From an uncultured Bacilli bacterium (GTDB lineage Bacteria; Bacillota_I; Bacilli_A; RF39; UBA660), in NCBI GenBank assembly GCA_949451605.1, contig CASTSB010000007.1, positions 1-64,000 of the forward strand: 64,000 nt of DNA, written 5' to 3'. The notes under the pieces were generated by a model that was not told where the DNA came from, did not search any database, and was given only the letters and a program-made list of their open reading frames with translations. Below are positions 1 to 8,687 of the stretch, piece after piece. Within the stretch, counting starts at the first letter, position 1. Each line of letters starts with the position of its first letter. The position numbers and the translations under genes are program-made.

Positions 1-338
<338 letters not shown>

Positions 339-359
339 TTTTTAGAAAGGAATGATAAT

Positions 360-851
360 ATGAATCCATCAGGATATCAAATAGACTTTACTATCCCACA
401 AGGACCTACTGGTGCTACTGGACCTGCAAATGGACTAAATGCTTATGGTGGAAAATATAATAATACTACCCAAACTTTAAATTTAAGTATTGGTACTCAA
501 ACACAAATTCCACTAGCAAACAATTTACCAGATAAAAATGTTACTTATACTCCTGCAAATAGTATTACTGTAGAGCAAGCTGGTACATATGAAATCAACT
601 ATTTTAGCAATGTATCTGCTGCGATTGGAACAACAGTTACTACAGCAGTAAGAGTTAATGGTACTAATGTACCATCAACAGTAACTTCTAGAGCTCTATC
701 AGTGGGAGTAGGATCAATTTATAATGGAAGCACAATTGTAACATTAGCTGCTGGAGATGTGGTTGATATGGCTATATCAGCATTACTAGCAGTAGGAGTT
801 ACACTAGGTAGTGGAATAAATGCTTCTTTATCCGTAAAAAAACTAAATTAG
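360..851 (+). CDS. collagen-stub protein with BclA/C1q-like C-terminal domain
   Basis: This 163-residue protein has a short collagen stub (PQGPTGATGPA, about residues 14-24). A beta-rich, Asn/Thr-rich domain of about 135 residues follows. Its pattern (tyrosine-glycine start, 'VEQAGTYEINY', 'VRVNGT', 'STIVTLAAGDVVDM') matches the BclA C-terminal/TNF-C1q jelly-roll family. Such domains trimerise and cap collagen stalks on Firmicute exosporia. The ATG at 360 follows a good ribosome site (AGAAAGGA). It sits 21 bases after the collagen-like gene, probably in one operon. Family level is fairly sure; spore location is inferred. Confidence 0.75.
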   Translation: MNPSGYQIDFTIPQGPTGATGPANGLNAYGGKYNNTTQTLNLSIGTQTQIPLANNLPDKNVTYTPANSITVEQAGTYEINYFSNVSAAIGTTVTTAVRVNGTNVPSTVTSRALSVGVGSIYNGSTIVTLAAGDVVDMAISALLAVGVTLGSGINASLSVKKLN

Positions 852-861
852 AACATAATAA

Positions 862-894
862 AAAAAGAATAATTCCTCATGAATTATTCTTTTT
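862..894. terminator. bidirectional terminator between convergent genes
   Basis: A 14-bp inverted repeat (arms 862-875 and 881-894) with A-run on one side and T-run on the other. It serves the collagen-stub gene and the convergent dehydrogenase gene. Confidence 0.85.
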
Positions 895-901
895 ATTAAT
901 T

Positions 902-1927
902 TTACTTATTAGGATCAACTAATATTTTTACTGCAGAATCATTTCCAGAAGTTAATCTTTCATAAGACCTTTGTACTTCTTCAAGTCCAACAATATCATC
1001 TACAAATTTATTAACATCAATCTTTTTTGTTTCAATTAACTTTAAAGTAGTTTCAAATTCTTCTTTAGTATATCCAATTGAACCTTGAACAGTAACCTCA
1101 TTCATTACTGCAACAACTGTTGGAATTGTAACTGTGCCTAAAGAAACTCCAGCTAAAACTACTCTTCCACCTGGGCGAACTGTCGCCAAAGCAGTAGTAA
1201 CTGCAGGCGAATTACCACAACAATCAATTACTACATCAAACCCACCTTTTGTTTCAACTTTTAAAGTTTCAATCATTTTAGTATCTTTAGCATCATACCA
1301 AGAATCTGCAACTCCAAGCCTTACCGCTTTCAAACCTCTTTCCTTATTAGGCTCAGAAATAACTACTGAACTAGCACCTTCCATCTTTGCAAACATTGCA
1401 GTTACAAGCCCAATAATACCAGCACCTATAACTAAAACTCTTTCCCCTACTTTTATATTAGCAAGATGAACTGAATGCAAACCAACTGAAGCAGGCTCAA
1501 CCATAGCAGCCTCTTCATCACTTACTGTATCAGGAACTTTTATAACCATATCAGATCTTACTTTTATCTTAGGAGCCAAACCACCTGGACAAGTAAGTGA
1601 AAGCCCAACAGCATTACTCCAAGTTTCTGGACAATATTGAGGATTACCTGTCAAACAAGCAGGACAATTACCACATGGAGAAATTGGAAGAGCAGTTACT
1701 CTATCTCCAGCTCTCAAATCACTTCTATTTCCCGGATCAGTTACAACACCACAAAATTCATGTCCCATTACTAATCCAGCAGGCTCACCAGCAACCCAAT
1801 AATGTATATCAGAGCCACAAATACCTGTTTTTTTAACATCTATTAAAACACTTTCACCATCAGCTACCGGTTCTAATATGTCTTTAATTTCAAACTTTTT
1901 AACATCTTTTATCGCAACACATTTCAT
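902..1927 (-). CDS. zinc-dependent alcohol/polyol dehydrogenase (MDR family)
   Basis: A 341-residue medium-chain dehydrogenase, the usual length for the sorbitol/threonine dehydrogenase group. Catalytic-zinc residues are visible as Cys37 (GICGSD) and His56-Glu57 (GHE). The structural-zinc lobe CGNCPACLTGNPQYC lies near residues 84-99. The Rossmann NAD(P) motif is VIGAGIIGLV, near residue 165. It probably oxidises or reduces a sugar alcohol or similar secondary alcohol; the substrate cannot be read from sequence. The ATG follows GGAGG. It is monocistronic, with no carbohydrate transporter nearby to narrow the role. Confidence 0.9.
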   Translation of the reverse strand: MKCVAIKDVKKFEIKDILEPVADGESVLIDVKKTGICGSDIHYWVAGEPAGLVMGHEFCGVVTDPGNRSDLRAGDRVTALPISPCGNCPACLTGNPQYCPETWSNAVGLSLTCPGGLAPKIKVRSDMVIKVPDTVSDEEAAMVEPASVGLHSVHLANIKVGERVLVIGAGIIGLVTAMFAKMEGASSVVISEPNKERGLKAVRLGVADSWYDAKDTKMIETLKVETKGGFDVVIDCCGNSPAVTTALATVRPGGRVVLAGVSLGTVTIPTVVAVMNEVTVQGSIGYTKEEFETTLKLIETKKIDVNKFVDDIVGLEEVQRSYERLTSGNDSAVKILVDPNK

Positions 1928-2019
1928 AAAAAAAATACCTCCTATTATTAATCTAATTATATCATAAAAATAATTAAATTAAAATTATTATCATATATTA
2001 AAAAGAAAGGGGTTTTAAA

Positions 2020-3096
2020 TTGAAAGTATGTGTATACGCAATTACTAAAAATGAAGAAAAATTTGTTAATAGATGGTATGAGTCAATGAAAGAAGCAGAC
2101 GAAATATATGTCTTAGACACAGGTTCTTCAGACAATACTGTAAGTTTATTAAAAGAACTAGGAGTAAATGTTACAGTTAAAGAAATAAATCCTTGGAGAT
2201 TTGATGTTGCTAGAAATGAATCTCTAAATTTAGTTCCAGAAGATACTGATATTTGTGTTTGTACCGATCTAGATGAAGTTTTTGAATCTGGCTGGAGAAA
2301 AGAACTTGAGAAAAATTGGAAGTCAGATACTACAAGAGCAAGATATAACTATAATTGGAAATTAGATGAAAATAATAAACCATTAGTTAATTTTTATATT
2401 GAAAAAATTCATAAAAGACAAGGCTATACTTGGACGCATCCAGTTCATGAAGTTTTATCTTATAAAGATTTATATGAAAATAAAATAACTATAAATACTA
2501 TAACTGTTAATCATTATCCAGATAATAAAAAGTCTAGGTCTTCATATCTTCCACTCTTAGAACTATCTGTACAAGAAGATCCAAATGATGATAGAAATAT
2601 GCATTATTTAGGTCGAGAATATATGTTTTATGAAAAGTATGAAGACGCAATAAAAACTTTAAAAAAACACTTAAAATTAGAAAGAGCTACTTGGAAAGAT
2701 GAACGAGCAGCTTCTATGAGATTTATTGGTAGATGCTATAGTAGATTAAAAGATTATGAAAATGCGTCTATTTGGTATGATAAAGCTATTGAAGAAGCAC
2801 CTTACCTAAGAGATGGCTATGTTGAAAAGGCAATGCTCTATTATGAACAAAAAAATTATAAAAAAATAGAAGAATATTGTTTAAAAGCTTTAAAAGTACG
2901 AACACATACAAAATCTTACATTAACGAAACTTTTAGTTGGAATGAAACAATATATGATTTATTATCAATTGCAACATTTTATTTAGAAAAATATGATTAT
3001 TCTCTTTTATTTGTAAATCTTGCACTTGAAATAAATCCTAAAAATGAAAGACTAATTAATAATAAAATTCTAATAGAAAAACGATTAAATAATTAA
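2020..3096 (+). CDS. family 2 glycosyltransferase with C-terminal TPR repeats
   Basis: The 358-residue protein begins with a GT-A fold: 'AITKNEEKFV', 'LDTGSSDNTV' and a DxD-type metal/nucleotide-sugar motif 'CTDLDEVF' near residue 85. From about residue 190 it changes to helical TPR-like repeats ('DRNMHYLGREYMFYEKYEDA', 'FIGRCYSRLKDYENAS', 'KAMLYYEQKNYKKIE'). This GT2-TPR layout is common for cytoplasmic glycosyltransferases acting on proteins or peptides (SunS-like) or on surface glycans. The start is TTG at 2020 after AAGAAAGGGG; no ATG fits better. Acceptor and sugar are unknown. Confidence 0.85.
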   Translation: MKVCVYAITKNEEKFVNRWYESMKEADEIYVLDTGSSDNTVSLLKELGVNVTVKEINPWRFDVARNESLNLVPEDTDICVCTDLDEVFESGWRKELEKNWKSDTTRARYNYNWKLDENNKPLVNFYIEKIHKRQGYTWTHPVHEVLSYKDLYENKITINTITVNHYPDNKKSRSSYLPLLELSVQEDPNDDRNMHYLGREYMFYEKYEDAIKTLKKHLKLERATWKDERAASMRFIGRCYSRLKDYENASIWYDKAIEEAPYLRDGYVEKAMLYYEQKNYKKIEEYCLKALKVRTHTKSYINETFSWNETIYDLLSIATFYLEKYDYSLLFVNLALEINPKNERLINNKILIEKRLNN

Positions 3097-3105
3097 TCGT
3101 TTTTT
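3078..3105. terminator. bidirectional terminator overlapping both stop codons
   Basis: The inverted repeat ACGATTAA/TTAATCGT has a T-run on the plus side and an A-run on the minus side. It overlaps the ends of the glycosyltransferase and the convergent mscS-type gene. Confidence 0.8.
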
Positions 3106-3979
3106 AATCTCCTAAATATAAATTAATTTTTCCTTCTTTGTAAGCATTATAAATTTTATTCCAAATTACACTTTCAATATACCTTGATTTCTTAGGATAC
3201 ATTAAATATCTAACAGTAAGCTCAGCATGTTTATCTACTATTTTTGTATAAATAATAGGATCATACTGATTAAAATATATACGATTAGTATTATTAAGCG
3301 CATTTATTTCAGCTTTCATTTTCTTTGGAATATTTTTAATAGTTTCGATTTCATTTACAATTTTATAAAGTTCTTGCTTATTAGTTACTAAGTCTCCTTC
3401 TAAATCTATTCTAACAGATATCTCATTCCATACAAATTTAAATCCTTTGGTAATATTTTTAACAGGTTTTGAAAAAACTAGTGAATTAGGAACCGTAACT
3501 ACAACACCAGTAGATTGTCCATTTACTTCCTTATTAGATACTTCTAACACTTCAAAATCAAGCGTAGAAATATTCATAACATCACCTTTTAAATCATCTA
3601 TTTGAATTCTATCTTCTACTTTAAAAGGCTTTTTCATTTTTATATAAAGTCCACAGAAAAAATTAAGTATTATTTCTCTTAAAGCAATGGTCATTGCTGC
3701 TGAAACAACACTAATTAAAGTCATTAAACTTTTAATATAGTCATCCCATACAAATAATAAACAAAAGACCTCTAAAACATTTAATAAAACTAAATATGTT
3801 TGAGTAATAAAAAATGCTTTTCTACCATCAGTTTTCTTTCCAATTATTTTTTGTCCATATTTACGAAGTAATAAAAAGAAAAAAATAACAATAGTAGTCG
3901 CAAGTATTAATTGAAAATAAGATTCATCAATTGTTGTAATTTTACTTAAATATTTACAAAAATCATTAAATAACTTCAT
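3104..3979 (-). CDS. MscS-family small-conductance mechanosensitive channel
   Basis: A 291-residue membrane protein. Three N-terminal hydrophobic segments (about 20-38, 55-78, 85-115) include the pore-lining helix and the 'ALREIILNFFCGLYI' stretch. The beta domain (PFKVEDRIQIDDLKGDVMNI) and a soluble C-terminal domain follow, as in MscS. The family opens under membrane tension and releases solutes on osmotic downshock. ATG follows GAGGGGAA. It stands alone in its transcript. Family assignment is firm; conductance and gating class are not readable. Confidence 0.9.
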   Translation of the reverse strand: MKLFNDFCKYLSKITTIDESYFQLILATTIVIFFFLLLRKYGQKIIGKKTDGRKAFFITQTYLVLLNVLEVFCLLFVWDDYIKSLMTLISVVSAAMTIALREIILNFFCGLYIKMKKPFKVEDRIQIDDLKGDVMNISTLDFEVLEVSNKEVNGQSTGVVVTVPNSLVFSKPVKNITKGFKFVWNEISVRIDLEGDLVTNKQELYKIVNEIETIKNIPKKMKAEINALNNTNRIYFNQYDPIIYTKIVDKHAELTVRYLMYPKKSRYIESVIWNKIYNAYKEGKINLYLGD

Positions 3980-4088
3980 ACTAATTCCCCTCTTTAACGG
4001 TTACTTATCATAACATAATTATATGTATTAATCATTAATATGGAATAACAAAAGTCCCAACTATACATACACTTTACATATAAAATAA

Positions 4089-4337
4089 CTATTCTTCATC
4101 TAATATTTTAACTAATTGTTTAAACAAAAATTCTTGAACTTTTTCATCATCTTCAGATTTAATTTTATCGGCTAACTCTTTTAGTTTATTCTTCTTTTTT
4201 GTATCTATATTTATATAATCAAGCTTATCTTCAAAAAAATCTATTCTCTCTCTAAGCGTTAATTCTTCTTCCTCATCTTTTGCAAGCATCATATGTAATA
4301 TACCTGTTTTTTGTAATTGTTCTTCTGACATACTCAT
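4089..4337 (-). CDS. small acidic helical protein, unknown function
   Basis: An 82-residue, highly charged protein predicted to be mostly helical (runs such as 'EEELTLRERIDFFEDKLDYI' and 'KLKELADKIKSEDDEKV'). No signal peptide or membrane segment. A good ribosome site (AGAGGTAA) supports it. It lies 18 bases downstream of the S66 peptidase gene, so the two are probably co-transcribed. Not recognised. Confidence 0.6.
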   Translation of the reverse strand: MSMSEEQLQKTGILHMMLAKDEEEELTLRERIDFFEDKLDYINIDTKKKNKLKELADKIKSEDDEKVQEFLFKQLVKILDEE

Positions 4338-4355
4338 AAAATTACCTCTACTTTC

Positions 4356-5342
4356 TTACTTTAATTCTAATTGAATACTACCTTTATTACCTATACATTC
4401 TACTGTTGCGAAACTTCCATTTATAATAGTCATTTTTGGAAAAACGTGACCTATATCAGCTTCCATAATAATTGGCAAATTACCAAATATTTTTTCTAAT
4501 GCATCTTTATAATTAAAGTCTTCATTAAATTGTTGTGGAAACATTATTCTTCCTAAAATTACTGCTTTAATATTTTTAAACCAACCAGCTAAATGCATTT
4601 GATATAAAGTCAAATATAAATCTTCACTGCTTAATGAAAAAACATCAAAATACCATATTATTCCATCGCTTGAATATTTATCAACAAATTTTGCCGTATA
4701 GTCATATGGAGTTCCAAGTAGATTTCTTAAAACATCTATACAACCTCCTATTATTCTTCCACTTACTTTAACATTTCCATTTATTGCTTGCCATTTAACT
4801 TTTTCAACAAGGTTTCTTTTTTTAGAATTGAAACTTTTATCTTTTTCGTAAAAAGAAAAACTATTTTGTCTTACTATATTTCCTTTTAAAATTTCTAAAT
4901 TATTAAATTGACAATCATGTAATGGATTATCATCATAACTTGTTGAATTCAAACCATATAATGTAGCAATATCCAAAGCAGTTGTTATAAGATATAAAAT
5001 TGAAGTAGGATCAGATGCTCCCTGAATAAATTTTGGATTTTTATTAATCAGCTCAAAATCAATATATGGTAAAACATCTAAACAAAAGTCTCCTCCAGTA
5101 GCACACATTATCATATCAACTTTTTCATCCACATAAAGTTTGTTAAATTCTTCTCCACGAATTTTAGATGTATTAGAAACATAACCACTATTTCTTACAC
5201 TTTCACTTTCTAAAATGCTATAGCCTTGTGATTTTAAAGTTTCTATCGACTTTTCATAATCTTCAATTCTATTCCCAATTCCAGCAGATACTGCACTAAC
5301 ACCTATTGTAGAATTGTTTTTAAGAAACTGTGGATACCTCAT
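4356..5342 (-). CDS. S66-family peptidase (LD-carboxypeptidase / MccF-like)
   Basis: A 328-residue protein with the S66 serine peptidase layout. The N-terminal half carries the nucleophile-elbow equivalent 'FIQGASDPTSIL' near residue 108; the family form is GxSD(I/P)T. The C-terminal half carries the catalytic His in 'DIGHVFPKMTI'. S66 enzymes either trim tetrapeptides in peptidoglycan recycling (LdcA) or cleave microcin C-type nucleotide peptides (MccF). Length and the GASDPT form lean to the MccF-like branch, but this is not certain. It overlaps the upstream membrane-protein gene by 23 bases, with ribosome site GGAGG, so they form an operon. Confidence 0.85.
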   Translation of the reverse strand: MRYPQFLKNNSTIGVSAVSAGIGNRIEDYEKSIETLKSQGYSILESESVRNSGYVSNTSKIRGEEFNKLYVDEKVDMIMCATGGDFCLDVLPYIDFELINKNPKFIQGASDPTSILYLITTALDIATLYGLNSTSYDDNPLHDCQFNNLEILKGNIVRQNSFSFYEKDKSFNSKKRNLVEKVKWQAINGNVKVSGRIIGGCIDVLRNLLGTPYDYTAKFVDKYSSDGIIWYFDVFSLSSEDLYLTLYQMHLAGWFKNIKAVILGRIMFPQQFNEDFNYKDALEKIFGNLPIIMEADIGHVFPKMTIINGSFATVECIGNKGSIQLELK

Positions 5343-6177
5343 CAGTTTCTACCTCCTCTATTTTGCTTTTATTACTAATATAATTAGAAATTATTTTACG
5401 AACAACGATCAAAATAATACCAACTATAATAGAAATAATTGAAAATACAATAAGGTTAGAAAGACTAATATCAACTGTAATATTTTCCTCAGCTAATAAA
5501 GATGTAATAACAGTATTAATTAAAATTGCTAGTATTAATAAAGTAACTCCACTAGTTACCATAGCTCTACCTAATATTGCAAACCAATTGTATAAAGACC
5601 ATTGAATTAACATAATAAGTAATACATCTACTACCATTAAAACAATAATTAGAATTTTAAAATTAGTTGAAGTAATAAATCCATATAATTTGATTGCCGT
5701 TTTAGAATTTTCATCCATAGAAACACTAGATTCATTAAAAGTTTCGGCAATATCTTGTGTTAACTGTTTATACTCTTCACTATCTCTTAACTTTTCAAAC
5801 TCACTCATATCAATAGAAGAACCCACTACTTCTTCTATAGCACTCTTATTAGAAATTATATGATCAAATAAATTATCAATTACTTTTGAATCAAATTCTT
5901 TTTCTTCATCAGTCATTGTTAACATTACTTCTTCAACAATTGAAGAAACTATTTCATTAACTTCTGGGTTATCAATAACTTTTTTAATTTCATCTTTTTT
6001 ATCAGGTTCTATATTCATTTCAGATGTGAAATTTTCCACTAAACTTTCTTTCACAACATTAGAAATGATATTTTCTTGTAATATTTCCTTTAAAGAAAAA
6101 CTAATTACTAGACATCCAAATAAATTAACTAAAATAAATCCTAAAATAAAAACTAAAAACTTCTTTAATATTTTCAT
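5320..6177 (-). CDS. four-pass membrane protein with acidic external loop, unknown
   Basis: About 285 residues. One membrane segment lies near residues 5-27. An acidic helical region of roughly 130 residues follows ('NIEPDKKDEIKKVIDNPEVN', 'SVSMDENSK'), then three C-terminal membrane segments. I place the start at the second ATG (6177) because GGAGG directly abuts the first. The large acidic loop is probably outside the membrane. It is co-transcribed with the S66 peptidase, which suggests an envelope role, but I do not recognise the family. Confidence 0.6.
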   Translation of the reverse strand: MKILKKFLVFILGFILVNLFGCLVISFSLKEILQENIISNVVKESLVENFTSEMNIEPDKKDEIKKVIDNPEVNEIVSSIVEEVMLTMTDEEKEFDSKVIDNLFDHIISNKSAIEEVVGSSIDMSEFEKLRDSEEYKQLTQDIAETFNESSVSMDENSKTAIKLYGFITSTNFKILIIVLMVVDVLLIMLIQWSLYNWFAILGRAMVTSGVTLLILAILINTVITSLLAEENITVDISLSNLIVFSIISIIVGIILIVVRKIISNYISNKSKIEEVETDEVSTVS

Positions 6178-6220
6178 AAACATCCTCCAATATTATTATA
6201 TCATAATAAATATTTAATCA

Positions 6221-6255
6221 GAAAAAAAACATATCAAAATTAAAATGATATGTTT
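6221..6255 (-). terminator. intrinsic terminator after SDR gene
   Basis: AACATATCA/TGATATGTT hairpin followed on the minus strand by a run of eight T. It ends the SDR transcript. Confidence 0.8.
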
Positions 6256-6259
6256 TAAG

Positions 6260-7180
6260 TTATCCCATTATTTCTCCACCATTAACATGGATTATTTGCC
6301 CTGTCATATAAGAAGAATCATCACTAGCTAGAAAAACATATGTAGGAGCAAGTTGATATGGCATAGCACCATGACCAACAGCAGCATTAGCACCTAGCGT
6401 TGGAATTTTATCAGCTACCCAACAATTAGGCTGTAGTGGAGTCCAAAAAACTCCTGGTGCAATAGCATTAACACGAATATTTTTTAAAGCCAAGCTTCTA
6501 GCCAAAGATCTAGTAAATCCAACAATTCCACCTTTTGTAGTTACATAGTCAATAAGTTGGGGCTCACCTTCAAAAGTAGTTATAGATGTTAAATTAATAA
6601 TTGATGCCCCACTTTTTAGATAGGGTAAACATTCTTTAGTTAAATAAAACATACCATATAAATTAACCTTTAAAGTCCAATCGAATTGTTCATCACTAAT
6701 TTCCTCTAAACTATCACTTTGATATTGAACACCTGCATTATTTACTAAAATATCAATTTTACCAAATCTTTTTATTGCTTCTTTTACTATTTTTTCACAA
6801 AAAGATTTATCACTAATATCACCTGATAAAATTAAACAACTTCTATTATAAGATTCAATTATTTGCTTTGTCTCATTAGCATCGATATGTTCATTATAAT
6901 AAGGTATGACAATATCAGCGCCTTCCTTAGCAAAGGCTATAGCAGCTGCTCTACCAAGCCCAGAATCTCCTCCAGTAATAATAGCAACTTTGCCTTCTAA
7001 CTTACCAGATGCTTTATAATTAGGATCATCAAATATAGGTCTAGGATTCATAATACATTCTACTCCGACTATTCCATCTTGTTTTTGAGGAGGTGCCATA
7101 GGAGTATAGCTAGAAATCTTCACACCATTTTTATTATCATAAATATAAGTATCTCTTCCAAAAGTATATTCATTTTTCAT
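6260..7180 (-). CDS. short-chain dehydrogenase (general-stress/YhdF-like branch)
   Basis: A 306-residue SDR with an N-terminal extension of about 45 residues ahead of the Rossmann motif ('ITGGDSGLGRAAA'). That extension is typical of the YhdF/glucose-dehydrogenase-like stress branch. Catalytic residues are visible: Asn in 'LVNNAG', Ser in 'NLTSITTF', and Tyr-x-x-x-Lys in 'YVTTKGG'. The C-terminus 'YMTGQIIHVNGGE' is also typical. It uses NAD(P)H on an unknown substrate. ATG follows AAGGAGG. It is flanked by its own terminator. Confidence 0.88.
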   Translation of the reverse strand: MKNEYTFGRDTYIYDNKNGVKISSYTPMAPPQKQDGIVGVECIMNPRPIFDDPNYKASGKLEGKVAIITGGDSGLGRAAAIAFAKEGADIVIPYYNEHIDANETKQIIESYNRSCLILSGDISDKSFCEKIVKEAIKRFGKIDILVNNAGVQYQSDSLEEISDEQFDWTLKVNLYGMFYLTKECLPYLKSGASIINLTSITTFEGEPQLIDYVTTKGGIVGFTRSLARSLALKNIRVNAIAPGVFWTPLQPNCWVADKIPTLGANAAVGHGAMPYQLAPTYVFLASDDSSYMTGQIIHVNGGEIMG

Positions 7181-7222
7181 AAATTTCCTCCTTTATTATT
7201 CTATGTATATTTATTTTAGAAG

Positions 7223-7250
7223 TTAAAAAAAAGCTTAAAATCTTAAGCCT
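7223..7250 (-). terminator. intrinsic terminator
   Basis: GCTTAA/TTAAGC hairpin followed by a long T-run on the minus strand. It ends the transcript of the 155-residue protein gene. Confidence 0.75.
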
Positions 7251-7255
7251 TTCTT

Positions 7256-7714
7256 TTATTTAATATATAATGAGTCATCTATTTCATCTGATAAAAACTT
7301 AAAGTCTTCATTTTTAGTAAATTCTAAGTTATCATTTGAAAAATATCCCATTATATAGTCTTTAGGAATTATACCTTCATAATAACTACCATCTACAAAA
7401 CCATCAAAATTAGAAACTATATTAGTTTTCTTAATTTTAGGGGCACCAATTATAATCATTTCCGATGTATCTCTAACTCCTAAGTTCTTAGTTTCATCAA
7501 TTAGAAATTCTTTAAACTGATTGTTGGTTAAAACCATATCTTCAGTTAATGGTAAGGCAGTTGTCTCTACTAAATTATTTGTATTTATTATATTATTGCC
7601 ATCAACATATAAACCTTTTTGAGAAATAGACTCAGCTTTTCCACTGCCAGTTACATGATAAAAATAATCATTTTCCTTAAAATCTAAAGTTTTAATAAAT
7701 TTATCTATTGTCAT
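7256..7714 (-). CDS. unknown protein with ADP-ribosyltransferase-like N-terminal motif
   Basis: About 152 residues, soluble, no signal peptide. The N-terminal stretch 'FYHVTGSGKAESISQKGLYV' recalls the 'YHxT...I...GL' start of the ART/RNA 2'-phosphotransferase fold; a later acidic part could hold a catalytic residue, but I cannot place one firmly. I prefer the ATG at 7714 because the GGGTGAG ribosome-site-like sequence lies just upstream. It sits between two terminators, so it is a single-gene unit. Function is not assigned; the fold resemblance is only suggestive. Confidence 0.55.
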   Translation of the reverse strand: MTIDKFIKTLDFKENDYFYHVTGSGKAESISQKGLYVDGNNIINTNNLVETTALPLTEDMVLTNNQFKEFLIDETKNLGVRDTSEMIIIGAPKIKKTNIVSNFDGFVDGSYYEGIIPKDYIMGYFSNDNLEFTKNEDFKFLSDEIDDSLYIK

Positions 7715-7737
7715 TCCACTCACCCATTCAATTATAA

Positions 7738-7770
7738 CAAAAAAAAGAACACTAACATAGTGCTCTTTAA
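7738..7770 (-). terminator. intrinsic terminator after tRNA-His
   Basis: GAGCACTA/TAGTGTTC hairpin followed by a T-run on the minus strand, directly after the tRNA. Confidence 0.85.
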
Positions 7771-7781
7771 TATTACATCAA

Positions 7782-7858
7782 TGGGGCGTCATAAGAGAAT
7801 CGAACTCTTGCATACTAGTGCCACAAACTAGCGTGTTAACCACTTCACCAATGGCGCC
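7782..7858 (-). tRNA. tRNA-His (GTG)
   Basis: The minus strand folds as a full cloverleaf. The anticodon stem CTAGT/ACTAG encloses the loop TTGTGGC, giving anticodon GTG. The T arm is AAGAG/CTCTT with TTCGATT. The extra G at -1 opposite C73, a hallmark of tRNA-His, is encoded, as is the 3' CCA. The acceptor stem has a C4:A69 mismatch. Confidence 0.95.
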
Positions 7859-7876
7859 ATTTCAATTGACTTCTTT

Positions 7877-7905
7877 ATTTTATTACAAAATATAGAAAAA
7901 TGCAA
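7877..7905 (-). promoter_or_regulatory. promoter of tRNA-His
   Basis: On the minus strand, -35 TTGCAT (7905-7900), a 17-bp spacer and -10 TAAAAT (7882-7877), ending 19 bases before the tRNA. Confidence 0.65.
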
Positions 7906-7933
7906 GAGTTTTCCATACAATTAATAAATTTTA

Positions 7934-7962
7934 TTGACCATGAATAAAATTAAATATATAAT
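7934..7962 (+). promoter_or_regulatory. promoter of the 7989 gene
   Basis: -35 TTGACC (7934-7939), a 17-bp spacer and -10 TATAAT (7957-7962). It predicts a leader of about 20 bases before the ATG at 7989. Confidence 0.75.
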
Positions 7963-7988
7963 TAAAAATTGAAGAGGTGTTTTATTTT

Positions 7989-8579
7989 ATGAAGAATAAC
8001 AAAAGTTATTTGACAGGAATTTTAGGTGGTTTAGTAGGAGGATTCATAGCTTCTGTTCCATGGATACTAATGTATGTTTATGGAAACATGATACTTTCAC
8101 TTCTTGCAATAATTATTGCTATGGGTGCATTAAAAGGTTATCAACTATGTAAAGGTAAAGTAAATAAATCATTACCATTAATTATTACAATTATTTCTTT
8201 AATTTGTGTAACAGTATCAACTCTTGTAATTATCCCAGTTCTTTTAATAGAAAAACAAGGAGCTAATGTAAGTATTGATACATTAAAATTCTTATATTCT
8301 TATGGTGATTTTACAACAGCAATCATGAAAGATTATATTATTTCAGTATTATTTACATTCTTAGGAATTAGTGGCGTTATTTCAAATATTAAAAAACAAC
8401 TAAATGATGGCGCAACAGAAAACATTAAAGCAAATTTAAAAGAAGAAAAAGTTGAAATTAAAACTGAAGAAAAAACTGAGGAAGCAAAAGAAGAAGTTAA
8501 AGAAGAAATAAAAGAAGAAAAGAAAAAAACTACAAAATCTACTAAATCTAAAAATTCAAAGAAAAAAGAAGAAAAGTAA
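7989..8579 (+). CDS. four-pass membrane protein with Lys/Glu-rich tail, unknown
   Basis: About 196 residues. Four hydrophobic segments cover roughly residues 6-30, 32-52, 60-85 and 110-130. A cytoplasmic tail of about 60 residues made largely of E and K repeats ('KEEVKEEIKEEKKK') follows. A longer frame begins with GTG at 7977, but that GTG lies inside the GAGGTG ribosome site, so ATG 7989 is the real start. The tail resembles low-complexity charged tails that bind nucleic acid or partner proteins; no family is recognised. Confidence 0.65.
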   Translation: MKNNKSYLTGILGGLVGGFIASVPWILMYVYGNMILSLLAIIIAMGALKGYQLCKGKVNKSLPLIITIISLICVTVSTLVIIPVLLIEKQGANVSIDTLKFLYSYGDFTTAIMKDYIISVLFTFLGISGVISNIKKQLNDGATENIKANLKEEKVEIKTEEKTEEAKEEVKEEIKEEKKKTTKSTKSKNSKKKEEK

Positions 8580-8585
8580 TAGAAA

Positions 8586-8615
8586 AAGGATTGATATATT
8601 TTCAATCTTTTTTTG
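8586..8615 (+). terminator. intrinsic terminator
   Basis: GGATTGA/TCAATC hairpin followed by seven T, directly after the stop of the four-pass protein. Confidence 0.8.
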
Positions 8616-8687
8616 TTTACTATTTTCTAGGCATATGACCATACCAATATATGACAAAGACATAGATTAAAGAGAAAGGAGATAATT

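Noticed and set aside
1134-1469. Plus-strand open frame inside the dehydrogenase gene
   Set aside because: It is a shadow of the minus-strand gene with clear zinc and NAD motifs; no ribosome site and no conserved motif.
8333-8605. Minus-strand frame opposite the Lys/Glu-rich tail
   Set aside because: Low-complexity Phe/Ser-rich product that mirrors the repetitive tail on the other strand.
8616-8687. Possible sporulation (sigma-E) promoter before cotJ
   Set aside because: CATATGA and CATAGATT elements are present, but no pair has the expected 14-15 bp spacing, so I do not call it.
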